Origin: Promethearchaeia archaeon
GTDB taxonomy: Archaea; Asgardarchaeota; Lokiarchaeia; Sigyniarchaeales; SOKP01
DNA: 64,000 bases
Direction: 5' to 3'
Assembly: GCA_029856105.1 (NCBI GenBank)
Contig: JAHQWH010000193.1
Location: 1 to 64,000, forward strand
In this document: positions 52,595 through 60,314 of the stretch, piece after piece
How the letters are laid out: every line of letters starts with the position of its first letter
How positions within the stretch are numbered: position 1 is the first letter of the stretch
The notes under the pieces: model-generated
The model's database searches: none
The model's input: the letters and a program-made list of their open reading frames with translations, nothing else
Told to the model about the DNA's origin: nothing
Position numbers and translations under genes: made by a program

Positions 52595-53011
52595 ATGACA
52601 AGTAGTACAAAAAGCACTGGAGAAATTTCAGAAATACCCGAGAGCTACCAGAGATATATAGATGTCATTTATACTATTTCAAAGAAAAAAAGAGGAGGAT
52701 GGGTAACAAATAAAGGAATTGCTGAAAGCCTCCAAGTTGAGCCTGCCTCGGTGTCAGGAATGCTCGAAAAATTAAGAAAAAAAGGTTTAATTAACTGGGA
52801 GCCACGAAAATCAATAAGACTTACAGATAAGGGGAAGATGTATGCGCAACAGTTAGAAGAAATTGAAAAATTGCTCCACACTTTTTTTAAAGAAGTATTA
52901 AAAATCGACGACGAAGAGCTTGTTGAAAAGATATCTTGTGAAATAGAACATCATATTACTCGAGAAGTAAAAGAGTCCTTTAAAGACTTCTTGTCAAATT
53001 ATCATAAATAG
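52595..53011 (+). CDS. DtxR/MntR family transcriptional regulator
   Basis: This 138-residue protein is a metal-dependent repressor without SH3 extension. The winged helix is YQRYIDVIYTISKKKRGGWV, NKGIAESLQVEPASVSGMLE (recognition helix) and GLINWEPRKSIRLTDKG. The dimerisation helices contain HTFFKEVLKI and EKISCEIEHHITREV, where E-x-x-C-x-x-E-H is the MntR/IdeR metal-binding pattern (Cys 112, His 115-116 region). It would sense Fe2+ or Mn2+ and repress uptake genes; none is adjacent. It is divergent from the PhnN-like kinase and followed after 68 bp by an unassigned gene that may be co-transcribed. Confidence 0.9.
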   Translation: MTSSTKSTGEISEIPESYQRYIDVIYTISKKKRGGWVTNKGIAESLQVEPASVSGMLEKLRKKGLINWEPRKSIRLTDKGKMYAQQLEEIEKLLHTFFKEVLKIDDEELVEKISCEIEHHITREVKESFKDFLSNYHK

Positions 53012-53078
53012 ATTTAATTATAATTAACAATTTATTGATTTAACTAATTTAAATCAAACCTACAAAGAGTTTAGATAT

Positions 53079-53831
53079 ATGTCTGAAGAATTAATTGGGA
53101 AAATAAAAGTTGTTAATGAATACTTTAAAGATTTCAATAATTTTCTTGAACTCAAAGATTTTCGAGCTTTCCTATTATTGACGTTAACAAGTCAAGCCGT
53201 AACGAATATTATGGCTCAACTTGGTATAGGGGGTGATAAAGATGTTATTAATCTACCTTATAACCCTAACTATAAATTCTATTATCAAAAAATCAATTTA
53301 ATGTCTTCAAGCTCGATAATATTATACGTAAAGTCTGAACCAATAACAAACGAGCTTATTTTGGAAAAAAATAACGAAGTTTTTAAAAAATATTTAAGTT
53401 CAAATGAGATAGCTCTCGCATTTAGAGGCAAAGAAAAGTTTTTATTTCCGAAAGTTAGCGATTGCAGCACATTGGAAGCTTCAGACATTACTGTGAAGGT
53501 TGACGATTTATTTCACACTTTAGATTCTTTCATTTCTTATGCTCAACCAAATATCCTGTTTGTCTTTGATGCTGAAACATCTTCGAAACCAGATTTAGTA
53601 TTTACATTTAACATGATGCCACAATTGCCAAAAAAATTAAATGAAAATGTGTTAAAAGTTGATACCTTTTTGGATTACGAAAGAAAGACAAAAGATATTA
53701 CTTACATTAAGCGGGAGGAAGATTATAGTCTAACTTATTTAGAAGATATCAAAGAAATCAGCCACGCGGAATTATACAAGTCATCCTTTTCCTTAGTGAT
53801 ACATTTAAAATCTATAAATAAACCTACTTGA
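53079..53831 (+). CDS. unassigned soluble protein
   Basis: This 250-residue protein has no family I recognise. It has no membrane helix, signal peptide or cysteine motif. The N-terminus is helical (VNEYFKDFNNFLELKDFRAF, LLLTLTSQAVTNIMAQLGIG). The middle alternates strands and helices (SSSIILYVKSEPITNELILE, NEIALAFRGKEKFLFPKV). The end is strand-rich, with ISHAELYKSSFSLVIHL closing. The composition looks like a folded globular domain. It follows the DtxR-like gene with a short gap in the same direction, which is the only hint to its role. Composition and codon use do not differ from neighbours. Confidence 0.6.
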   Translation: MSEELIGKIKVVNEYFKDFNNFLELKDFRAFLLLTLTSQAVTNIMAQLGIGGDKDVINLPYNPNYKFYYQKINLMSSSSIILYVKSEPITNELILEKNNEVFKKYLSSNEIALAFRGKEKFLFPKVSDCSTLEASDITVKVDDLFHTLDSFISYAQPNILFVFDAETSSKPDLVFTFNMMPQLPKKLNENVLKVDTFLDYERKTKDITYIKREEDYSLTYLEDIKEISHAELYKSSFSLVIHLKSINKPT

Positions 53832-53966
53832 ACAATTTCTTTTTTATTTTATCAATCATATTAAGCGTTTAATATTAATTATTCGTTAATGATTAAGCCG
53901 TTAACACCATTAAAGGATTAATACTCTTAATTTATAAATTATCCGACAAAATATGATTAGTAATTA

Positions 53967-53982
53967 AACTGTTAAAACAGTT
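53967..53982. promoter_or_regulatory. candidate operator upstream of the RHH regulator
   Basis: AACTGTT-AA-AACAGTT is a perfect 16-bp palindrome 44 bp before the RHH start codon. It overlaps a direct repeat of GTTAAAAC (53971-53978 and 53980-53987). RHH proteins commonly bind such half-sites and repress their own gene. Confidence 0.5.
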
Positions 53983-54026
53983 AAAACTTCAATTTAATAT
54001 TTCAAACAAATTAAGGGTTGGTAGTA

Positions 54027-54230
54027 ATGAAAATAATAACTATTAATTTACCTGAGAAGTATTTAGCAGCAATTCAAGTCTTAAATGACTTGGGCGTGTA
54101 TCCAAGTCGAAGCGAAGCAATAAGAACTGCTTTAAGAGATTTCTTAGATGACGAATTAAAAATGTTTAACAATTTAGAAGACGAAACTTTTAAAATGCTT
54201 GTTAGAAACACAGCAAATAATAGACGATAA
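54027..54230 (+). CDS. ribbon-helix-helix (CopG-like) transcriptional regulator
   Basis: This 67-residue protein starts at ATG 54027. An in-frame TTG nine bases upstream is possible but would add only M-V-V. KIITINLPEKYLAAIQVLND is the beta strand plus helix 1. LGVYPSRSEAIRTALRDFLD, containing Y-P-S-R-S-E-A-I-R, is the usual RHH helix 2. RHH dimers insert the strand pair into the major groove. The C-terminal 25 residues are acidic and helical. No toxin-like partner is adjacent: the next gene is convergent, so a toxin-antitoxin role is not supported. A palindrome just upstream suggests autoregulation. Confidence 0.88.
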   Translation: MKIITINLPEKYLAAIQVLNDLGVYPSRSEAIRTALRDFLDDELKMFNNLEDETFKMLVRNTANNRR

Positions 54231-54256
54231 TTTCTATTTTTTTTTAATTTTAAGAA

Positions 54257-54721
54257 TTAATCTACATTTACATCGACTTTACACTTATTACAACGTTTTG
54301 ATCCCCGAAATAATTGATTGCCACAATTTGGACAATGATATCTATTCTCTTCTTGTTTTACAAATTCTTCTGTGCCATTTTCTCGCCAAAATGGGATTGC
54401 TCGGAGGATAACTTTCTTCCCTACTGTTATCGGAAAGTTATTAATAAATTTACACGGAAACTCGTCGCACTGATGACATCCTTCAATCCCTTTATCGTTA
54501 CAACACTTTTTAATAGAACATACTCTGCAAACCGGGAAAACAATTCCATCTGATAAGCATCCCGTACAAGCTATGTCGTCTACGCTTTTTGCAAACGCTT
54601 TATAGACGGGCAATAATTTTTCTTTAAATTTCAAATTATTATCTCGGTGAGCGATATAAATCGAGCAAACTCCACAATACAATCCACAAGGTGCTAATAA
54701 ATTTTCTTTGATCTCAACCAT
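54257..54721 (-). CDS. DUF3795-type cysteine-rich protein with C-terminal zinc ribbon
   Basis: This 154-residue protein has the DUF3795 pattern: LLAPCGLYCGVCSIYIAHRD at about 8-27, then CTGCLSDG, CRVCSIKKCCNDKGIEGCHQ and CDEFPCKFI. A separate zinc ribbon at the end reads YHCPNCGNQLFRGSKRCNKC (CxxC-x10-CxxC). About 18 cysteines suggest Zn or Fe-S binding. DUF3795 proteins are widespread in anaerobes and their function is unknown. It converges on the RHH gene, with T-rich sequence in the 26-bp gap. The fusion of a ribbon to the DUF is the one notable point. Confidence 0.82.
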   Translation of the reverse strand: MVEIKENLLAPCGLYCGVCSIYIAHRDNNLKFKEKLLPVYKAFAKSVDDIACTGCLSDGIVFPVCRVCSIKKCCNDKGIEGCHQCDEFPCKFINNFPITVGKKVILRAIPFWRENGTEEFVKQEENRYHCPNCGNQLFRGSKRCNKCKVDVNVD

Positions 54722-54862
54722 TTAATATCATCATTTAAACATTCTAAATATTAAAAATTAATAATATCGAATTAAATCTTTTGATTTAAGATCTTACTTT
54801 TAATAATTATAAAAACATATTATTTTTAATACTGTTAATTTTGAATTTATGTAGGTATTACA

Positions 54863-55912
54863 ATGAAAATTGCACGATATTATAACAATAACGATGTTAG
54901 GCTTGACGAGATACCAAAACCAATAATTGGTTCAGGAGAATTTTTGGTAAAAGTAGTAAAGTCAGGTATTTGTGGTTCGGATGTTCTAGAATATTATAGA
55001 TTTGCCAAAATGAAAAAACTAGGCGTAGATAATCTAATTCTTGGGCATGAAATAGCAGGCGATATTGTTGAGGTAGGAAAGGATGTAAGACGCTTCAAAG
55101 TCGGAGATCGTGTTTTTGTTTCTCACCATGTTCCTTGTTATGATTGTTATTATTGTCATCATGGGCACCATACTGCGTGTGCTCTACTTCACAGTACCAA
55201 TTTCGATCCAGGCGGTTTTTCTGAATATGTTAGAATTCCTAAGATTAATATCGAGAAAAAAGGAGTATTTGTTTTAGATAAGTCGGTATCGTATGATGAA
55301 GCAGTTTTTATCGAACCCTTTGGGTGTGTGTGTAGGGCACAAAGATTAGCTATTGTTGGAAAAGGATTAACAGTTTTAATACTCGGTATTGGAGTTTCTG
55401 GAATTTTGCATATTCAACTAGCAAAATTGCGAGGGGTGGCAAAAGTGTTTGCAACGGACATCAATGAATATAGGTTAAAAATGGCGAAGAAGTTTGGGGC
55501 TGATGAGGCTTTTTTTGCTAGTGAGGATATCCCTTCAAACCTTTTGGAATTGAACGATCATCGATTAGCAGATATTGTTATCGTATGTACTGGTGCTTTA
55601 TCTGCCGCAAATCAAGCTTTAAAATGTGCTGCTCCTGGTGGTAAAATTATATTTTTTGCAGTTCCTGCCCCCGGTATTAATTTAGAAGTCCCTATAAACG
55701 AATATTGGAGAAATGAGATAACAATAACGACATCATATGGTGCAGCACCTGAAGATCTTCAAGAGTCTTATATATGGATATTATCTAAGAAAATAAAAGT
55801 CTTAGAATTAATAACTCATAGATTCCCCCTAAGTCAAGCTGGAAAAGCCTTCAAGGTCGTTTGTGAAGCAAAAGAATCCCTAAAAGTTGTTTTAGAGCCC
55901 AATAAAGAATGA
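54863..55912 (+). CDS. zinc-dependent medium-chain alcohol/polyol dehydrogenase
   Basis: This 349-residue MDR enzyme has catalytic zinc ligands in SGICGSDVLEYY (Cys), LILGHEIAGDIVEVG (His-Glu) and FIEPFGCVCR. The structural-zinc loop is CYDCYYCHHGHHTAC (C-x2-C-x2-C-x7-C) at about 92-106. The NAD domain is LTVLILGIGVSGILHIQLAK followed by VFATDINEYRLKMAKKFGAD, where Asp after the second strand favours NAD over NADP. It is closest in layout to sorbitol, threonine and galactitol dehydrogenases. The MBL protein gene converges on it with a 5-bp gap; the aldolase gene beyond is on the other strand. Confidence 0.92.
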   Translation: MKIARYYNNNDVRLDEIPKPIIGSGEFLVKVVKSGICGSDVLEYYRFAKMKKLGVDNLILGHEIAGDIVEVGKDVRRFKVGDRVFVSHHVPCYDCYYCHHGHHTACALLHSTNFDPGGFSEYVRIPKINIEKKGVFVLDKSVSYDEAVFIEPFGCVCRAQRLAIVGKGLTVLILGIGVSGILHIQLAKLRGVAKVFATDINEYRLKMAKKFGADEAFFASEDIPSNLLELNDHRLADIVIVCTGALSAANQALKCAAPGGKIIFFAVPAPGINLEVPINEYWRNEITITTSYGAAPEDLQESYIWILSKKIKVLELITHRFPLSQAGKAFKVVCEAKESLKVVLEPNKE

Positions 55913-55917
55913 GTTAT

Positions 55918-56880
55918 TTATAGATTTGTTCTTATACTTCTTTCAATATGCTTTCTTATTATCCAGGATTCCCAAAAAGCGTAAACCTTTAGCATTGCTC
56001 CTTTCATTTTTCTTTTAGGAAAAAAAATATCTAATTTAAGCAACGCTTCTGTTTTTTCGCTAATTGCAAGTTTATGATCAAGCGTTTTTAGTGCAGAATT
56101 AACTTTCTCTTGATTTTCTTCTATTTTTTTTCTCATATAATTAAACGGTGTTCTATCGGGATTTTTAACTACATACGAATGACTCGAAGTTAATTTAATT
56201 GCTTTCTCAAGAAAAAATTCTTCAGCAAGATTAATATCCCTGATAGTCTGCTCAATAGAGCAATCCCTAAATCCGTACCAAGGGCCAAAACCATTTACTT
56301 CTGGTTGAGTTTGGTCAAATCCCATACAACTTATATGTAAAATTTTTTCGGAAGGAAAAAAAAATCCAACATGACCTAAGGAGTGTCCTGGAAAAGAGAT
56401 GGTTTGCAGTTCGAAATTATCGAATCTTAACATATCACCGGGTTTAAACGAAATAACTTCATTACATTTTTTATAACCCATTGAATTAACGAAACTCATT
56501 CCAGTTTCTAAGTCAAGATCCTCTAAAAATCCAAAGTTATTTAAAAAATTATAACTATCTAACAAATTCGTATGTTCTGGAACAGGAGCATATATATTTA
56601 CTCTTTTTTCGCTCCAAATATGCACATGAGCTGCGTGATCTAAATGCGTGTGACTACATACATAATCCGAAATGGGCTTAAACAAATTGTATATGGTATT
56701 TGCATACCGTGGCTCAATATTAAGATCTATAATAATAGCGTGCCTATTTACACCCTTTTCGGGTAATTTAATTAAACCGTCGCACCTTGTAAAGACGGCT
56801 GATGCTTTTATTTGGTGAACTCTTAATAAATTTTTAGTAACCTTAGAAATTTGAAGATTATCAATATTAGGTAAAGACAT
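55918..56880 (-). CDS. metallo-beta-lactamase-fold hydrolase
   Basis: This 320-residue protein carries VCSHTHLDHAAHVHIW (H-x-H-x-D-H) at about 74-89, SFPGHSLGHVGFFFP at about 158-172 and a terminal LTSSHSYVV. The usual Asp of the S-G-D motif is not obvious: the segment reads ILHISCMGFDQTQPEVNGF, where D187 or a neighbour may replace it. The C-terminal 80 residues are helical (FNYMRKKIEENQEKVNSALK) and resemble the tail of glyoxalase-II-like or LACTB2-like enzymes. The start may be MSLPNIDNLQ. The substrate is unknown; it is unrelated in detail to the MBL protein at 6291. The promoter region (56881-56988) also borders the aldolase gene end. Confidence 0.82.
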   Translation of the reverse strand: MSLPNIDNLQISKVTKNLLRVHQIKASAVFTRCDGLIKLPEKGVNRHAIIIDLNIEPRYANTIYNLFKPISDYVCSHTHLDHAAHVHIWSEKRVNIYAPVPEHTNLLDSYNFLNNFGFLEDLDLETGMSFVNSMGYKKCNEVISFKPGDMLRFDNFELQTISFPGHSLGHVGFFFPSEKILHISCMGFDQTQPEVNGFGPWYGFRDCSIEQTIRDINLAEEFFLEKAIKLTSSHSYVVKNPDRTPFNYMRKKIEENQEKVNSALKTLDHKLAISEKTEALLKLDIFFPKRKMKGAMLKVYAFWESWIIRKHIERSIRTNL

Positions 56881-56988
56881 TAGTGCGAATATAATCTCTA
56901 TAGTAATTATAAAGGAAAATTATGAAATATTTAAGAACTTAATCTTAACACAAAATATTCTTAAAATATAGAAATAAAAAAAATAAAA

Positions 56989-57771
56989 TTATAATCCTAC
57001 TGGACCATTACTATAGATTTCATATGCTTCATCTACGGAAGCATTTTCGTGAACTATTGCTCTTACTGCTTGAATCATTCCAATTGGTTTATCAGATTGG
57101 AAGATATTCCTCCCCATGTCTACACCGATAGCTCCAGAATTAATAGCATTCTTTGCCATTTGTAATGCATCCCTCTCCGATGTTTTTTTCCCTCCCGCAA
57201 TAACTACAGGTACAGGACAAATACTTGTTACGTTTTCAAAATTTTCACAATAGTATGTTTTTACAAATGTAGCACCTAACTCCGCGGCCATTCTACTAGC
57301 CATCCCTAAGTAACGGTGATCTCTAACCATTTCCCTACCAACTGCGGTGACTGCTAAGGTAGGAATTCCATATTCTTGTCCCCAATTTACTATTTTCGAT
57401 AAATTCATTAAGCTTTGCTTTTCAAACTCTCCGCCGACAAAAATCGAGCAAGTTATTGCTGAAACATTTAATCTTATGGCTTCTTCAATAGTTACGTTAA
57501 TTTCTTCATTTGAAAGGTCTTTTAACATGCTAGCTCCAGCCGATACTCTTAATACTATCGGAATATCAAAATCAGCGGAAACGCAACTTCTTAGCATCCC
57601 CCGAGTAAGCATTAAAGCATCAGCATATTGAAATAACGGATTTAAATCTCCAAAACATTTCAATTGACCAGGTATATTACCAAAGTATCCATGATCGACG
57701 GCAAGCATTACACAACGCCCAGACTTAGGTTTGATAATCCTTGCTAATCGATTTTGCATTCCCCAATCCAT
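56989..57771 (-). CDS. DeoC/FbaB-type (LsrF/DhnA-like) class I aldolase or thiolase
   Basis: This 260-residue TIM-barrel protein reads VMLAVDHGYFGNIPGQLKCF at about 22-41, then ALMLTRGMLRS and IVLRVSAGASMLKD. The Schiff-base Lys region is GATFVKTYYCENFENV at about 165-180, followed by PVVIAGGKKTSERDALQMAK and GAIGVDMGRNIFQSD for phosphate binding. This order fits the DhnA/LsrF branch, which includes archaeal fructose-bisphosphate aldolase, ADH synthase and the AI-2 thiolase LsrF. The exact activity cannot be chosen from sequence alone. The Fba of archaeal FBPA/P type has a different fold. Confidence 0.88.
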   Translation of the reverse strand: MDWGMQNRLARIIKPKSGRCVMLAVDHGYFGNIPGQLKCFGDLNPLFQYADALMLTRGMLRSCVSADFDIPIVLRVSAGASMLKDLSNEEINVTIEEAIRLNVSAITCSIFVGGEFEKQSLMNLSKIVNWGQEYGIPTLAVTAVGREMVRDHRYLGMASRMAAELGATFVKTYYCENFENVTSICPVPVVIAGGKKTSERDALQMAKNAINSGAIGVDMGRNIFQSDKPIGMIQAVRAIVHENASVDEAYEIYSNGPVGL

Positions 57772-57915
57772 TTTTAATTCACTTTATTTGATTTTCAATT
57801 AAATTATTGCATTGATAAATTATGAAAATTATTAATTTATTATCTTTTTTGTGCTTTTGCATAGAAATGTCTTTAAAGAAGAGAGTGTAAAGAAAATGGT
57901 TAATGATTCATCAAA

Positions 57916-58764
57916 TTAGTTCCTTATTTTTTTACCTAAATCCTTCGAAATTCGTCTACTAATAAATTCTTTTATTAAAACGATTCTGTTTCTATTGATC
58001 GTAGAAACTATTAACTTTTCTTTTAACTTTTTTGTTAATTCTTTTTCGTTGATACCTTTAGCGTTCTCTAAAAGCGAAATAGTAAATTCTACATCACTTA
58101 AAAATTGTTTAATATAGAGCGCTAAATACTTTAATTGATCGTTTTTATCTGTCTTACCCAGAGCGTTGCTTAATATAGACTTTTCAAAATCAATCTGCGA
58201 ATGCCATGGTACTTGGATAACCAATTTACGATTATTGATTAAAAACGCGTTGGAATATTCTTGTTTAGTCATAGTATAGAAATAATTTGGATTAGGAAAC
58301 ACATAAGAGTCAAATTCTTCGTCTATTATAACATTCGAATTTCGATACTCGACAGGGATTAATCTGTCAAATAATTCGTTTAATTGCTCTATGTTGAGAC
58401 TAGTTTCTTCGTTTCTAATAATTCGGGAGTCGTAATCGAATAATTTAGCGTGTATGAAACCTGCAACACAATTGAAACCAAAAGCATCGATTAATTCATC
58501 TAATGTCAAACTGATTAAATCAATCGGTAATTTATCTTTTTGATCTAACGATACGGAAGCATCAATTATGTCGTATCCAATAACATTTCCTTTAGTAGAA
58601 ATAAAAACGATAAAATTGTGCTCTTCACAAACTACTCCTTTAGGTACTTTAATCTTAACGGTACCAAACTTTTTATCAACAAACAATGATTCTGGAACGG
58701 ATATTTCTTTTCCCACGCCACATCGGGGGCAAGAAACCTCAAACTTTTTCAAGTTACTACTCAT
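57916..58764 (-). CDS. zinc-binding module protein with helical C-terminal domain
   Basis: This 282-residue protein starts with the same module as 33038-33601: KFEVSCPRCGVGKEISVP, then IKVPKGVVCEEHNFIVFIST, then VIGYDIIDASV (CxxC and C-x-x-H ligands). After a linker it has helical segments: LISLTLDELIDAFGFNCVAG, LNIEQLNELFDRLIPVE, LKYLALYIKQFLSDVEFTIS, and a basic end RNRIVLIKEFISRRISKDLG. No catalytic motif or membrane helix is seen. Two copies of the module on different partners in one window suggest an adaptor domain that is widespread in this genome. Function unknown. Confidence 0.68.
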   Translation of the reverse strand: MSSNLKKFEVSCPRCGVGKEISVPESLFVDKKFGTVKIKVPKGVVCEEHNFIVFISTKGNVIGYDIIDASVSLDQKDKLPIDLISLTLDELIDAFGFNCVAGFIHAKLFDYDSRIIRNEETSLNIEQLNELFDRLIPVEYRNSNVIIDEEFDSYVFPNPNYFYTMTKQEYSNAFLINNRKLVIQVPWHSQIDFEKSILSNALGKTDKNDQLKYLALYIKQFLSDVEFTISLLENAKGINEKELTKKLKEKLIVSTINRNRIVLIKEFISRRISKDLGKKIRN

Positions 58765-59010
58765 TTAATCCCTAAATTTAGATTATTTGTTTAGTTAATT
58801 TTTTTTTATTTTTATATTTTTTTTTAGACAAAAATACTAAAAAAGTTTTCATTAAAAAGCTTAAACATTTCGTCAAAAAATATTATAAAATATTATAAAA
58901 TTTTAAATACAATTTAAATATCAAATACAATTTTTAAATTCGTCTTAAATTAAATATTAAATTTTTTAAAGCAATTTTAAAATCAATTAACTAGTATTAG
59001 GTAAAAATTA
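58765..59010. other. A/T-rich intergenic region between divergent genes
   Basis: This holds only A/T-rich sequence. It includes tandem AATATTATAA-like units near 58877-58898 and a repeated AAATACAATTT (58913-58932 region). TATA-like stretches point both ways. No gene, hairpin or RNA is visible. Confidence 0.4.
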
Positions 59011-60288
59011 ATGATTGTAATTTCAAGCGAAGATTCAAAATATATGTATGAAATAATCCAAAGGATTATCGAAGAATGTGGCCCAAGAATGCCTTGTAGT
59101 CCTCAAGAGGCTCAAAGTGCGGAAATAATCAAAGAGGAATTAGAACATGTCTGTGATAAGACGGTAATAGAACCCTTCTCGTGTAATCCTCGCGCCTTCT
59201 TAGGATTTATAAAGGTTAATCTTACTTTAGTTGTTATGTCGTTTATAGCCTTTTTTCTTATACCGTTTAATTTAGTAAATTATTGGAGCTATTTAATGAC
59301 ATTTTTATCGTTCGGTTTGAACGTAATTGCGTTCCTAATCATATGGAATGAATTTTTTAATTATCGAGAATTCATTGATCCATTATTTAAATCAAGAGAA
59401 TCACAAAATGTTATTGGAAAGATTTCCTCTGAGGAAGAATTAAAAAAAATCGTGATCTTTTCTGGACATCACGATAGTGCGCTTCAGTTTAATTTATTAA
59501 CTCATTTAAAAATAGGCTATCCCATTATTATCTTTTTAGGCCTAGGTATTATGTTCTTGTGGTTGTTTGTATCAACCCTTATATTACTCTTAACCTTAAT
59601 GGGTTTATTTTTCTACGAAATCTTTTTTATTTTTGTATTAAGCCTGTTTTTAATAGGAACCCCAGCTTTTATTGGTTTATTTTTCTTCGTATCGTTTGGA
59701 AAAAAGGCTAATAAAGTACCAGGAGCCGTTGATAATTTAAGCGCTGTAGCAATCGTGTTAGCTATTGGAAAATACCTAAAAAATCATAAAGAAATTATAC
59801 CCAAAAACACAGAGATTAGATTAATATCTTTTGGGTGCGAAGAAGCCGGTTTAAGAGGCGCTTATAGATATGTTAAAGAACATTACGACGAGTTAGTAAA
59901 GTACGACGCAGAATGCGTCAATATGGATGGAATTCACAGCAAAGACAATATTTCTATCATAGATTTTGAACCAACAACTCGTACAAAACATTCTGATATT
60001 GTTGTTCAAAAAATAATTAATGCTGCTAAAAATTCCGAAATTAAACTTCAATCATCAGGATTAGGAGGATCAAGTAAGTTAGAAAAATTATTTGGCCAAA
60101 TTACTGGTGGCACAGATGCTACAGCATTCTCAAAAGCAAAGATCAAAGCTGCTAATATTTCTGCCATGAATTTAAAACAAATGGTTGGATTTTACCACCA
60201 ACATACAGACACAGTGGATAAAATTGAAAAAGGATCCCTTGAGAATGTTTTAAAGATTTGTATTTCCTACATTAATGGCGAATCTTAA
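59011..60288 (+). CDS. M28-family zinc peptidase with inserted membrane helices
   Basis: This 425-residue protein starts with EIIQRIIEECGPRMPCSPQEAQS, the usual M28 first helix. Two TM helices follow at about 72-115. The catalytic parts are split. IVIFSGHHDSALQF (H-x-D) is at about 148-160, then about 60 hydrophobic residues (three to four helices, 165-232). GAVDNLSAVAIVLA is at about 242-256, SFGCEEAGLRGAYRY at about 273-287, NMDGI, TGGTDATAFSKA at about 370, and the last zinc His in YHQHTDTVDKI. All co-catalytic residues of aminopeptidase-like M28 are therefore present. The helices inside the peptidase domain put the active site close to the membrane, suggesting membrane-near or lipidated peptides. 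Monocistronic. Confidence 0.85.
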   Translation: MIVISSEDSKYMYEIIQRIIEECGPRMPCSPQEAQSAEIIKEELEHVCDKTVIEPFSCNPRAFLGFIKVNLTLVVMSFIAFFLIPFNLVNYWSYLMTFLSFGLNVIAFLIIWNEFFNYREFIDPLFKSRESQNVIGKISSEEELKKIVIFSGHHDSALQFNLLTHLKIGYPIIIFLGLGIMFLWLFVSTLILLLTLMGLFFYEIFFIFVLSLFLIGTPAFIGLFFFVSFGKKANKVPGAVDNLSAVAIVLAIGKYLKNHKEIIPKNTEIRLISFGCEEAGLRGAYRYVKEHYDELVKYDAECVNMDGIHSKDNISIIDFEPTTRTKHSDIVVQKIINAAKNSEIKLQSSGLGGSSKLEKLFGQITGGTDATAFSKAKIKAANISAMNLKQMVGFYHQHTDTVDKIEKGSLENVLKICISYINGES

Positions 60289-60314
60289 AAAAAGTTGAAA
60301 GAGATAAAAAAAAA

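Noticed and set aside
54018-54230. Toxin-antitoxin pair based on the RHH protein
   Set aside because: No small partner gene on the same strand; the next gene is a convergent DUF3795 protein.
58860-58940. Short A/T repeats as a replication origin or CRISPR
   Set aside because: Units are short, irregular and A/T only, with no spacers, no conserved repeat and no Orc1/Cdc6 gene or origin boxes nearby.
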